Shown: piece after piece, positions 1-8,362 of the stretch
How positions within the stretch are numbered: position 1 is the stretch's first letter
Layout: each line of letters begins with the position of its first letter
Assembly: GCA_963809815.1 (NCBI GenBank)
Contig: CAWELM010000005.1
Span: 1 to 64,000, forward strand
Source: CAVVJA01 sp963809815
GTDB lineage: Bacteria > Actinomycetota > Actinomycetes > Mycobacteriales > Jatrophihabitantaceae
Length of the DNA: 64,000 nucleotides
Direction: 5' to 3'
Notes under the pieces: model-generated
The model's input: the letters and a program-made list of their open reading frames with translations, nothing else
Databases searched by the model: none
Told to the model about the DNA's origin: nothing
Made by a program: the position numbers and the translations under genes

Positions 1-2
1 GG

Positions 3-2524
3 GCGAACGTCGTCGCCGATTCTCCGGTTCGGCTCGAACTGGCCGAGGACTTGACGGCTCGAACAGTAGAGAGCGAGTGCGTCCCCCTGCTCGATCGTCC
101 CGGCGTGCCCGAGCACGTCCGTGCGTTGACCTCGCCGTATGTTCTCGGGGTCGAAGCCGACCTTGCTGCCCGTTGTTCGCCCCCACCGCGCGCGACGTCG
201 TAGGGGCACGCCCGGGACCGGTCGCGACCGACGCAGAAGCTGGTCTCGATCCGGTACAGCGGGATGTCGTTGCGCACGCTCGCCGCCGGCGCCGATCTGG
301 TGGTGATTGAGGGTGCGGCGGGCGCCGGCAAGACCACGACCTTGGCCGCCGCGCTTGCCGCGATCGAGCAGCAAGGTGGGCGGCTACGGGTGGTGACACC
401 GACGTTGAAGGCGGCCCGAGTGGCGGCCCGGCAGGTCGGCGGCGACACCTCGTCGGCGGCATGGTTGGCCTACCAGCACGGCTTCCGTTGGCACCAGAAC
501 GGCACGTGGACCAGGCTTCGCGTCGGTGACACCGACGCGGACACCGGCGTCGTCTTCGCCCGCCCGCGCGACGATGCCGTGGTCACCGCGGGGGACGTGC
601 TGCTCATTGACGAGGCCGGCATGCTTGACCAGGACACCGCCTGCGCATTGCTGACTATCGCCGACGAACACGACGCCCGGGTCGCACTGGTCGGTGACCG
701 GCACCAACTGCCCGCGGTCGGCCGTGGGGGAGTGCTCGACCTTGCCGCCCGACAGGTGCCCCCGGACGCACACCGCGAACTCGACACGGTGCATCGTTTC
801 ACGCGCACCGTCATCACCCCGGACGGCACCGTCACCACGGTGCCGGACGAGGACTACGCGCAGCTGAGCCTTGCGATGCGCGCCGGCGACGACCCCGGCG
901 CAGTATTCGACGCGCTGCTCGCCCGCGACCAGATCCACATCCACGCCACCGACACTGACCGGGTCCGCGCGCTCGCCCGTCACGCCGCCCACGCCCACGA
1001 GGAAGGCATTGCCTCGGTCGTGGTCGCGGACACGAACGATCAGGTCAGCGCGCTCAATGACGCCATCCGCGCCGAGCTCGTCGCAGCCGGACGCGTCGAT
1101 GACACGCACACCACCATTGGCCACGCATCGCGCGTCGGTGCCGGTGACCAGGTCGTCACGCGCCGCAACGACCCCGGCATCGAGGTCGCCAACCGCGACA
1201 CCTGGACCGTCACCAGCGTGCACCGCGACGGGTCGGTGACCGTCACGGGCGACCGCGGCGAGCGCGTCCTGCCTGCCGACTACGTGCGCCAGCATGTCGA
1301 GCTCGGCTACGCCAGCACCGTGCACGGCGTGCAGGGCGAAACGGCCGCCACAGCGCACCTGGCCGTTGGTGAGCACACCAGCGCGGCGTCCGCCTACGTG
1401 GGCATGACCCGCGGCCGGAACGCCAACACCGCCCACCCAATCGCCGAGTCCGTCGACGACGCCCGGGAGCAGTGGGTCGCGGTCTTCTCCCGTGACCGTG
1501 CCGACCTCGGCCCCGCGCACGCGGCCGAGCTGGCCGCCCGCGAAGCGGAACGCTACGCCCGCCTACGCCCACTCGAGCACGTCCTCGGCGAGTTGCGCGA
1601 CGCCTGGACCATCGAGGCCGACGCTCAGCTGGGACTCGATGACGCCGAGCGGCGACGCGAGCTGCTGCGCGACATCGTCACCATCGCCGAACAACGCGAC
1701 TCCGCCCTTCCGCCGCTGCGGCACGCTCACGATTGCGCTCGCTACGCCGCAGCCGAGGCCGACATCCGGCTCGCCAACCTCGAGCCGATGGTCGCGGCCA
1801 AAGCCGCCGAACTTGGCGCCACGCTGAGATCCCACTGGACGCACAACGCGAGCCTGCCCGCGCAGCGGCGCAGACCGTCCGTCACGGCACCGGCCGGCTT
1901 GGGCAGCGCCGCGCTGGCGTCCGCGACGCACGCGCCCACCTCGAACAGTGGTCAACGGCGTGGCGGGCCTACCTGCCGCACATGCCACACCACGTCGACG
2001 AAGTCGTCGGCTTCGCCGCATGGTTCGACGACACCCCACGGCACCACACTGCCTTCGAGCAGTACGCGCGGACCGCAGCCGAGCAGAGCCACCCCGACTA
2101 CGCCGCCGCTCGACAGGCGGCACAGCACGCGCGCGAGGCCAAAACCACCAGCTGGAGTGAGCTACGGGCCGCCGAACAGCACTACTCGATGGTGCTCCAG
2201 CACTACGGAAGCCTCGGCCACGTCCACAACCCCACTGAGCGGCTCGCCGCCGCCGACGACGCGGTCGCGACCGAGCAGACAACGCTCACCACCGCGCAGA
2301 ATCGCATCGCCACACTCCGGGCCGAGCCGACGCTGCGCGCCCAACCGCCAGAGGTCGTCGAGCTCAGCCGCACCGAATGGACGGCCGACCGCGAGCACCG
2401 CGCCGCCTGGCTGGCCGTCCGCGCGGCCGAGCACCAGCACCGCCACGTCGAGCCAGGAGGGCGTGGATGGGGCGGGGTGCCAGAAAATTCCGTTGGCGAG
2501 CCGAGCCACGGCATCAGTCGCTGA
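3..2524 (+). pseudogene. MobF-type relaxase/helicase (TraA-like), C-terminal part, frame-broken
   Basis: The protein is the helicase half of a conjugative relaxase that would nick and unwind element DNA for transfer. Helicase motifs are plain in the segment starting at 264: Walker A GAAGAGKTT (312-338), Walker B LLIDEAG (about 603-623), motif III VGDRHQLP, STVHGVQGE and YVGMTRGR. The same protein continues upstream and downstream in other frames. SPYVLGVEADLAAR lies in the frame starting at base 3 and stops near 210, TDAEAGLDPVQRDV follows in a second frame, and the helicase resumes in the first frame near 262. After about 1830 the coiled, Ala/Arg-rich C-terminal tail runs in another frame to 2524. 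At least three indels are therefore needed. The relaxase N-domain would lie upstream of the window. It is either a decayed gene or carries assembly errors. Confidence 0.75.
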
Positions 2525-2862
2525 CCCGCCCTGCCGCCGTGATGGCACCAACGCAGCCAGCGCCAGCCAACGTGGCCATCGGCAGCCAGCTTCATCGAGG
2601 CGAACATCCGCATCGAACTTGCTCACTGCATGTCGTGTTTCAGGCCCTCCGCTGCGCTTGACCGGGGTAAGAGCACTGCGCGTCCAACAGTCTTCGACGG
2701 TCGCTGTGGCAGACCCACCCGCTACAACCGAGTCCAGCCGAGTCGAAAGGATCCCCGACGCGACCAACCTCGACACGGACGAAGAACTTCACCCAACCGT
2801 GACCGCCAGGGGCCACCTGCTCACCTTCAAGTGGCGAGATAACCCAAGAGAGGAGAACCACC
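2525..2862. other. Non-coding gap between relaxase remnant and excisionase
   Basis: I see no convincing gene in these 338 bases. Reading frames are open in places but the residue composition looks like that of shadow frames. The only clear signal is the GAGAGGAG ribosome binding site at the right edge, which serves the excisionase. It may contain the excisionase promoter, but I cannot point to a good hexamer pair. Confidence 0.4.
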
Positions 2863-3084
2863 GTGTCAATCAACGACGACCGCCCCGACGACGAGATCGG
2901 CGACCTGCTCACCCTGCGCGAGGTCGCCGAGCTGCTCCGCGTGCCGGAAGCCACCTTGCGCTACTGGCGTCACTGCAAGACCGGCCCGAACAGCTACAAG
3001 ATCGGCCGTCACGTCCGCTATCGACAGCAGGACGTGCACGCCTGGCTGCGCGGGCAGTGCAGCGGTAGCCCGGACGTCGCTTGA
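2863..3084 (+). CDS. xis: Excisionase / AlpA-like helix-turn-helix protein
   Basis: A 73-residue DNA-binding protein. The segment LTLREVAELLRVPEATLRYWR (residues about 16-36) is a MerR/excisionase-type winged helix-turn-helix, followed by the typical GPNSYKIGRHVRYRQQDVHAWL, in which the wing and the position-specific V..WL end are recognisable. Such proteins bend attachment-site DNA and bias the integrase toward excision. The GTG start at 2863 has a strong GAGAGGAG site seven bases upstream. It is followed by the TA pair and then the integrase on the same strand, so xis, TA and int may be one transcript. Length is normal for the family. Confidence 0.82.
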   Translation: MSINDDRPDDEIGDLLTLREVAELLRVPEATLRYWRHCKTGPNSYKIGRHVRYRQQDVHAWLRGQCSGSPDVA

Positions 3085-3116
3085 CCCCCGACGTTATGTC
3101 GGACAATACTGATGGA

Positions 3117-3359
3117 GTGCTGATTCGCTTCACGCAATCGGCACGACGACATCGCATCGGTCGGGGCTCCGCACGACATGTCATGGCGGCAGTCGTTCCC
3201 GAGCCGGTGACGACGACCAGTGGTGCCGACGCGTGGAGGTATGTCGGGACCGACGAACGAGGACGCGAGCTGGAGATCATCGCGATCAACGTCGCCTCCC
3301 TGACCGGCGAGCAGTACCTGCTCGTCATCCACGTCCTGCCCACCCGGCTCAGAGGATGA
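3117..3359 (+). CDS. Small toxin-like protein of a type II toxin-antitoxin pair (BrnT-like)
   Basis: An 80-residue basic protein beginning MLIRFTQSARRHRIG when read from the GTG at 3117; an ATG at 3096 and a TTG at 3081 are upstream in-frame alternatives. The pattern of an N-terminal F-T-x-S-A-x-R-H-x-I-G helix, a central WRYVGTDERGRELEIIAI strand pair and an IHVLPTRLR end matches small actinobacterial proteins that sit directly in front of ribbon-helix-helix antitoxins and resemble BrnT/RelE-fold RNases. Its stop overlaps the next start as ATGA, so the two are translationally coupled. A short TGTC-G-GACA palindrome at 3097-3105 could be the autoregulatory operator. Toxicity is inferred from family and context only. 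Confidence 0.6.
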   Translation: MLIRFTQSARRHRIGRGSARHVMAAVVPEPVTTTSGADAWRYVGTDERGRELEIIAINVASLTGEQYLLVIHVLPTRLRG

Positions 3360-3675
3360 CCTTCATGGCCAAGCGCACCAAGCCGAAGATCACTAGCGAG
3401 ACACCGATCGGCGAGGACGTCAACCTGAAGCGCGAGAACGTACGGCTGCCCGACGGTACGCGCCTCACCGATGAACTCGTCGACGAAATCCTCGAAGAGG
3501 TCAGACGCAAGGGTGGCCGACCGTCCCTGACAGGTGATGCGTCGGTGTCGCCGCGCGTCAGCTTCCGCGTCACCCCCGGGGTGCGCGAACGCGCCGCCAT
3601 CATCGCCGAACGCGAGGGCAAGACGATCTCGCAACTCGCCCGGAAGCGCTCGAAGCCCGAGTACGGGCGTCATAA
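3356..3675 (+). pseudogene. Ribbon-helix-helix antitoxin, apparently frameshifted near its 3' end
   Basis: The product begins MTFMAKRTKPKIT and contains RLTDELVDEILEEVRRKGGRPSL and then SPRVSFRVTPGVRERAAIIAEREGKTISQLAR, a strand-helix-helix typical of CopG-type antitoxins. In the starting frame it runs on without sense to 3817, into the integrase gene. A one-base shift near 3640-3645 gives the expected ending EALEARVRAS and a TAA at 3673-3675, just before the integrase ribosome binding site. The simplest reading is a missing base in the CCGG run of the Leu-Ala-Arg-Glu codons. If the shift is real, the protein carries a foreign tail of about 55 residues overlapping int. Confidence 0.65.
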
Positions 3676-3693
3676 CGGAAAGGTGATCGAGCC

Positions 3694-4863
3694 ATGGCGA
3701 GTGTCGAGAGGCGAACTCGGAACGGTCGCACACGGTGGTACGTCCGCTACCGCGACCCCGGCGGCGAACAGCGCACCAAGACCTTCGATCGTCGCGTCGA
3801 CGCCGAGCGCTACCTGACCACCATCGAGTCGTCCAAGCTGACCGGCTCGTACGTCGACCCGGCGCGATCGCGCGTGACCGTCGGGGAGTGGGCCGACCGC
3901 TGGCTCGCCGGGCAGGCGCACCTCAAGCCGACGACCCGCGAGCGCTACGCCGGCATCGTCCGCAAACACATCCGTCTGCGCTGGGGGACAACGCGGCTCG
4001 CCGACGTCACGCACGCCGACGTGCAGAGCTGGGTCACCAAGCTCAGCCGCATCGCCGAACCCGCAACCGTCCGCAAAATCCACCGCGTGCTGTCACTCAT
4101 CCTGACGCTCGCCGTTCGGGACGCTCGATTGATCCGCAACCCCGCCGCCGACATCAAGCTGCCGCGACCACAGTCGCTCGAACAGCGGTACCTGACACAC
4201 GAGCAGGTACACGAGCTCGCCCGCGCTGCCGCCGGCCCGGCAAGCCCAAGCAAGCACCGACGCCTCGACGAGCGGCACAACGATCAGTACCGGCTGATCG
4301 TCCTGTTCCTCGCCTACACCGGCGTCCGGTTCGGTGAAATGGCCGCGCTCCGGGTGCGACGCATCGACTTCCTCCGGCGCCGCGCCATGATCGCCGAATC
4401 CGTGACGCTCGTCGGCTCGAACCAGGTGTGGGGGACGCCGAAGGGACACGAGAAGCGCGAAGTGCCGATCCCACGCTTCCTCGTCGACCAACTCGCCGAG
4501 CACGTGCGCGGCAAGGCACCCGACGACCTCGTCTTCGCCGGCGTCCGCGGCGGGGGAGCGCTACGCGGGCCGATCTTCCGCCGCGCCGCGTTCGACCGTG
4601 CCGCCGAGGCGATCAACATGCATGGCCTGCACCCGCACGAGCTCCGTCACACCGCCGCCAGCCTGGCCATCGCGGCAGGCGCCGACGTCAAGGTCGTGCA
4701 GAAGATGCTCGGACACAAGTCTGCGACCATGACGCTCGACCAGTACGGCCACCTCTTCGACGATCGTCTCGACGACGTTGCCGACCGTCTCGGCGCAGCC
4801 GCGGACGCCCACATCGCCTCAGACGAGCTGCGACGTGACAACGTGAGATCGCTGCAGACTTGA
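3694..4863 (+). CDS. int: Tyrosine-family site-specific integrase
   Basis: A 389-residue phage/ICE integrase. It has an N-terminal arm-binding region (RWYVRYRDPGGEQRTKTF, residues 14-31), a SAM-like core-binding domain (about 61-150) and a catalytic domain with all expected residues: Arg212 (TGVRFGEM), Lys250, His315-x-x-Arg318 (HPHELRHT), His341 (LGHKS) and the nucleophile Tyr351 (LDQYGH). It should catalyse recombination between the element and the tRNA-Arg 3' end. It starts at an ATG ten bases after GGAAAGG. It reads toward the tRNA but is separated from it by the TIR gene, which is on the other strand. It looks intact, unlike the relaxase. Confidence 0.93.
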   Translation: MASVERRTRNGRTRWYVRYRDPGGEQRTKTFDRRVDAERYLTTIESSKLTGSYVDPARSRVTVGEWADRWLAGQAHLKPTTRERYAGIVRKHIRLRWGTTRLADVTHADVQSWVTKLSRIAEPATVRKIHRVLSLILTLAVRDARLIRNPAADIKLPRPQSLEQRYLTHEQVHELARAAAGPASPSKHRRLDERHNDQYRLIVLFLAYTGVRFGEMAALRVRRIDFLRRRAMIAESVTLVGSNQVWGTPKGHEKREVPIPRFLVDQLAEHVRGKAPDDLVFAGVRGGGALRGPIFRRAAFDRAAEAINMHGLHPHELRHTAASLAIAAGADVKVVQKMLGHKSATMTLDQYGHLFDDRLDDVADRLGAAADAHIASDELRRDNVRSLQT

Positions 4864-4913
4864 ATGGTGGCAGCGACCTGTGATGCCACGGGACTCGCAG
4901 TTGCTTGATGACT

Positions 4914-6260
4914 TCAAGGTCGGCGCCGCTCGCGAAAGAACTGCTCGATGAAGCCGGCCTCGAGGAACCTGTCCGCTAGCTCGTGTAGAGGCTCTGGAAG
5001 GTCGAGTGCAGCAGCCGTAGCGCCGATTCGGTGTTCAAGATCGCGGCGCGCGTCACGGGTGAGTCGAAATGCTTCGAAACGCCGCGCTCTGTCGAGCTTA
5101 TTCGTGAGGGAGCCGGTCTCCGCGATTGGATGAAAGCCGACGTGCTCGATCTCGTAGTGGCTACTCCCGTGCCACGGCCACACCGACCATGCGGCCATGC
5201 CTCGCGTCAACGCGTCGCGCACGGCGTTGGGGAGCCATGCGCTCTCGGCCGAAAGCAACCAGATCGCATAGTCGATGGTCTCGTAATACTTCACAGGCGG
5301 GCCATTGACCACTGAGTTGCCTTGGACGAATCCGCAGGCGAGGCTCGCCAAGTCGTAGCCATCGAAGCTCGAAAGCCGGAGCGCTAGGTCCTCGTCACAG
5401 CGCCCAGTTCGCTCGACGGCACGTTTGTACACCAAATCAATCTCGTCTTCGAACCCTCCGCCAAAGCCTCTGATCGTTAGCTGTGGCGCGTACACGACGA
5501 GGTAGTGAAGGTAGTCGTGACAGGTCTCTTCGAGCCCGGGATGCGTCCCGATGAACTCATGTACGAGGTCCGGGTGCGTGACCTGACTGATCGGGCGCGC
5601 CTCTGCGTCGGATTGCCAGGCCATCTGGAGAGCGGCCCACGCGAGACGAAGGCCGCGCTTCTCCGGAACCTCCGAGCGAGGCGGCAGCGGGAAGCCCCAC
5701 CTGCCCCATCCCATCGACTCCTGGAAGTCGCCTTCCATCGGGTTGGACTCCGCGACCGCCGCCACGTTCAGCCACCAATCGTCGGAGATCACTGGCGGCG
5801 TCGTCCCCTTGTCAATGAGGTAGTCGCGCGCGAACACCAACGTCGAGCCTCGGGGGCGCACGACCCGGGCGATCGCCTCGACGACTTCGTCGAGCCCGCG
5901 CGTGCTTGAAATCGCGACTCGATCGGCGAGCGGCGGGGAGTACGCCAGCACGTCGTCGCGGCCAACCTTGTGCCAGATCGGGAGAATGACGTCTGACTGA
6001 CCGCTGTTCTGCCGAGCGACTAGACCGTCAAGCTCCCACTGCGACCACTGTTTGCCGAAGAAACTCGGGCTGAGCACGACCAAGCCGAAGCGCGACTGGC
6101 TCAGGCCCCGATCGATCGACCGACGCAAGCTGTCGCCGACGTTCAGGGTGAACTCGTCGTACCAGACCTCAAGATGCTCGGCGCGTAGCCGCTGCGCGAG
6201 CGGTCGGACGAAGTCGTCCTTGTCCTCACTCGCGTGCGAGACGAAGACGTCGTACAGCAT
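4914..6260 (-). CDS. TIR-domain protein with an unrecognised C-terminal domain
   Basis: A 448-residue protein. Residues 1-130 form a canonical bacterial TIR domain: YDVFVSHASEDK at the start, VWYDEF, GDSLRRSIDRGLSQSR, VVLSPSFFGKQWSQWELDGL. Glu76 in the last motif matches the catalytic glutamate of NAD-cleaving TIR proteins. Residues about 135-448 form a Trp-rich region (WWLN, WGRWGF, WSVWPWHG) that I do not recognise; it has no obvious membrane segment. The gene sits between int and the tRNA attachment site, a usual cargo position. The ATG at 6260 is preceded by TAGGCT at 6273-6268 and has no Shine-Dalgarno site, so the mRNA may be leaderless. By eye the base composition is less GC-rich than its neighbours. 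A role as an anti-phage NADase effector is an inference. Confidence 0.8.
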   Translation of the reverse strand: MLYDVFVSHASEDKDDFVRPLAQRLRAEHLEVWYDEFTLNVGDSLRRSIDRGLSQSRFGLVVLSPSFFGKQWSQWELDGLVARQNSGQSDVILPIWHKVGRDDVLAYSPPLADRVAISSTRGLDEVVEAIARVVRPRGSTLVFARDYLIDKGTTPPVISDDWWLNVAAVAESNPMEGDFQESMGWGRWGFPLPPRSEVPEKRGLRLAWAALQMAWQSDAEARPISQVTHPDLVHEFIGTHPGLEETCHDYLHYLVVYAPQLTIRGFGGGFEDEIDLVYKRAVERTGRCDEDLALRLSSFDGYDLASLACGFVQGNSVVNGPPVKYYETIDYAIWLLSAESAWLPNAVRDALTRGMAAWSVWPWHGSSHYEIEHVGFHPIAETGSLTNKLDRARRFEAFRLTRDARRDLEHRIGATAAALDLPEPLHELADRFLEAGFIEQFFRERRRP

Positions 6261-6267
6261 GGACCAG

Positions 6268-6273
6268 AGCCTA
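6268..6273 (-). promoter_or_regulatory. Putative -10 element of the TIR gene
   Basis: TAGGCT on the minus strand, seven bases upstream of the ATG. Spacing and the absence of a ribosome binding site fit a leaderless transcript. No convincing -35 is seen. Confidence 0.4.
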
Positions 6274-6399
6274 GGTGCCTCGCGTCGAGCGATCGTCCTA
6301 CTGCGCCTCTCGACGCCTTGATGGGGCGACCTACTCACATTCGAACACTGGCGCTTGCCAGCCACTCCGAGCGAAAACCAAGCGTGCAAGCTTGATCCT

Positions 6400-6421
6400 G
6401 ATGTGTACCCGATGTGTACCC
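6400..6421. repeat. Tandem direct repeat next to the attachment site
   Basis: Two adjacent copies of the 11-mer GATGTGTACCC lie about 75 bases inside the element from the tRNA 3' end. Tyrosine integrases bind short direct repeats (arm-type sites) flanking the core site, and position and spacing suit that role. No experimental counterpart is known to me. Confidence 0.45.
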
Positions 6422-6460
6422 GCAGCAGATTTCGCGATCATGGACCGAGTCCAGAAACGG

Positions 6461-6489
6461 CTACAGGCCCCGAAATACGGGACCTGTAG
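6461..6489. terminator. Inverted repeat just downstream of tRNA-Arg
   Basis: Arms CTACAGGCCCC (6461-6471) and GGGACCTGTAG (6479-6489) pair with one mismatch around a seven-base loop, five bases beyond the tRNA 3' end. Read on the minus strand it could end the tRNA transcript, followed by a short weak T run. It may instead belong to the attachment site. Confidence 0.45.
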
Positions 6490-6494
6490 CGTGG

Positions 6495-6566
6495 TGCCCC
6501 CGACAGGATTCGAACCTGCGCTCCCGCCTCCGGAGGGCGGTGCTCTATCCCCTGAGCTACGGGGGC
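6495..6566 (-). tRNA. tRNA-Arg (anticodon CCG)
   Basis: The minus strand folds as a full cloverleaf of 72 nt. The acceptor GCCCCCG pairs with CGGGGGC, the D arm is GCTC/GAGC, the anticodon stem CCGCC/GGCGG encloses the loop CTCCGGA with anticodon CCG (reads CGG), and the T arm GCAGG-TTCGAAT-CCTGT is followed by discriminator A. No CCA is encoded. The gene is complete, so integration of the neighbouring element must have restored its 3' end, as is usual when the attachment core is the T arm and acceptor 3' strand. Confidence 0.95.
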
Positions 6567-6699
6567 GTGCGTACAGATAGGCCGTATGGCAGGCGCTGCT
6601 GACCCGAGACAGCCTAGCAGCCGCCCCGACGACTGCCCGGGCGTCGGGGCGTTGGCGGTGGGCTTTGGTGGACCCGTGGTGAACGCGAAAGGTGCTTCG

Positions 6700-7411
6700 T
6701 CAGTGGCTGGTGGGAGGAGCCGGGAGTGGAGACGCGCCACGCTCGCGCAGGAGCTGCTCCATTTGAATGATCTCCCGGCTTTGCGCCTCGACCATCTTCG
6801 ACGCGAGGAGCCGGACGTAAGGCTGGGTGGCATGTGCGGCGGCGTATTGCGCCATCGGCAGGCCGCCCTGGTGATGGCGCAGCATCAGTTGCAGGAACGT
6901 AGATATCGAGCGCTTTGCCCGTCAGCGTCTCGAGCTTGTTTACCTCGGCTGGAGTGGCCATTCCGGGCATGAGACCGTCGGAGGTCAGCTGCTCGTGGCC
7001 GTTCATCCATCCCATGACCGGTTCGCTCGACGAGCGGGAGAGGTTCCAGACGTCTAGCCAGCCCTGCATTTCCCCGAGCTGGAAGTATTGCTGGGTTTCG
7101 ATATCCCGAGCCAAGATCTTGATCGACGGATCGCTGGTGTAATCACGCGCGTAGTTGGCCATTTCTATGGCCTGGGTGTGATGGGTCGACATATCGCGCG
7201 CGAATCCGGCATCGACCGAGCTCTCGGTAACAGTCGCGGGTCCACTGCTCGACGAACCGATGAGCCATCCGGTCGTGCCGGCGATGACGAGCGCGGCAAC
7301 AGCCAGGACGCACACGAGGATCACGGTGAGCGGACGCCGACGAGCCGGCATCTGCTCTGGCTCAGCCGGCGCCTCGGTGTCCGCTACTGCGGTTATGTCG
7401 CTGGGGCCCAC
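6700..7411 (-). pseudogene. DUF305 family membrane-anchored protein, one frameshift
   Basis: The N-terminal half has a transmembrane segment (VILVCVLAVAALVIAGTTGWLI, residues about 30-51) and the DUF305 motif DMSTHHTQAIEMA. The second motif, LMLRHHQGGLPMAQYAA, and the end LASKMVEAQSREIIQMEQLL are in another frame ending at 6700. One extra base near 6900, between ALDIY and FLQLMLRHH, explains the break. The two His-His-containing halves are typical ferritin-like DUF305 helices. Its GTG start overlaps the end of the DUF3105 gene by 19 bases, so they form an operon. Function of the family is unsettled; some members are linked to copper. It may be a real gene with a base-call error. Confidence 0.7.
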
Positions 7412-8184
7412 AACGGATTGCCAAACGTGCTCGGATGAGCTTTGAACGTCGGTTGCGAGCAGTCCGCCCCGTACTCAGGTGTGGTCTTCGGGTTGTAACG
7501 CAACGCGTTGATGAACTGCTGAATGCGCGGGTCGGTCGGCGAGTCGAGGAACAGCTGGTAGCCCCACGACTGCAGTGAGATGTTCGACTTCAGACCCGGG
7601 TATGGAGTCATGAACATCCGGTCTTGCCCGGAAACGTACTTGGCCAGCGCGTCGACATCCGCCTTGGGCAGGCCGGGCCGGTACGTGATCCACACCGCAC
7701 CGTGTTCGAGGCCGTGCACGGCATTCTCGTTGGCGATCGCGTTGGGGTAGACAGTGCCGGTGCAGTCCACCCAGTACTGGCTGTGGTTGCCGCCGACCGG
7801 GGGAGAGGCGTCGTACTTGATCGCACCCTGGACGTGGTTGTGGTTGGGCTCGACCCGGTAGGTCACGCCGCTGATCTTGGTCGCATCGGCCAGCGCCGGC
7901 TGCTTATAAGGATTGGTTTGCTTCGAGGTGCGGGTCACGGCGTAGGTGACGACCACGGCGGCGAAGACGACGACCAGGACTGCCGCGGTGATCAAGCCCC
8001 AGGGCCGCTGCTTCTGGTTGACGATCGACTTGCCCGGTTTGCGCGGAGGCGCAGGTCGTTGTGCGTTCGACGGCCGCTTGCTTTCCGGGCGCGCGGTGGG
8101 GGTCGTCGAGCCGCGTCCGGAACGGGTCTTGGACGTGCCGGTCTTGGCGGATGGTCGTGACGACGTGGACTTGCGCTGGGCCAT
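7393..8184 (-). CDS. DUF3105 family membrane-anchored protein
   Basis: A 263-residue protein with a basic, Ser/Pro/Lys-rich cytoplasmic N-terminus, one transmembrane segment (WGLITAAVLVVVFAAVVVTYAV, about 62-83) and an external DUF3105 domain with NHNHVQG, SPPVGGNHSQYWVDCTG and HGLEHGAVWITY. Conserved His and Cys residues suggest metal or redox chemistry, but I know of no established function. The ATG at 8184 has AGAAGG upstream. It is the first gene of a two-gene operon with DUF305, a pairing common in actinobacteria near argS, which diverges from it here. Confidence 0.82.
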   Translation of the reverse strand: MAQRKSTSSRPSAKTGTSKTRSGRGSTTPTARPESKRPSNAQRPAPPRKPGKSIVNQKQRPWGLITAAVLVVVFAAVVVTYAVTRTSKQTNPYKQPALADATKISGVTYRVEPNHNHVQGAIKYDASPPVGGNHSQYWVDCTGTVYPNAIANENAVHGLEHGAVWITYRPGLPKADVDALAKYVSGQDRMFMTPYPGLKSNISLQSWGYQLFLDSPTDPRIQQFINALRYNPKTTPEYGADCSQPTFKAHPSTFGNPLWAPAT

Positions 8185-8349
8185 GGACCTGCCTTCTGTG
8201 GCCTCCCATGACCGAGACGACCAGGGAGCGGGACTATCCGAGTGTAGGCGGGCAACCTGGGCGCCGCCCGTGACCCTGGACCCTACGGCGGCAGCGAACG
8301 CCCGCGTCCGGCCACTCCCGTGGCCGGCAAACCTGCGTACGCCGCCTAC

Positions 8350-8355
8350 TAGCAT
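8350..8355 (+). promoter_or_regulatory. Putative -10 element of argS
   Basis: TAGCAT seven bases before the GTG start of argS, with no ribosome binding site between them. This fits a leaderless argS-lysA-hom transcript. Confidence 0.4.
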
Positions 8356-8362
8356 TCTGTGG

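Larger units (their letters stand above)
1..6494. mobile_element. Right-hand part of an integrative conjugative element inserted at tRNA-Arg
   Basis: This stretch holds, in order, a broken MobF-like relaxase/helicase gene, a helix-turn-helix excisionase, a toxin-antitoxin pair, a tyrosine integrase and a TIR-domain gene, and it ends at the 3' end of a tRNA-Arg gene read on the minus strand. Xis, Int and a tRNA 3' end side by side are the usual border of actinobacterial integrative elements. The conserved chromosomal order (DUF305/DUF3105, argS, lysA) starts right after the tRNA, so the border falls at about 6495. The other end, with the relaxase N-terminus and the second attachment copy, lies outside the window. 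Whether the element can still move is doubtful because the relaxase gene is interrupted. Confidence 0.82.

Noticed and set aside
384..1520. Long open frame on the minus strand across the relaxase gene (378 codons)
   Set aside because: It is an antisense shadow of a high-GC gene whose plus-strand translation contains ordered helicase motifs; the minus product has Val/Gly/Asp-rich composition without domains.
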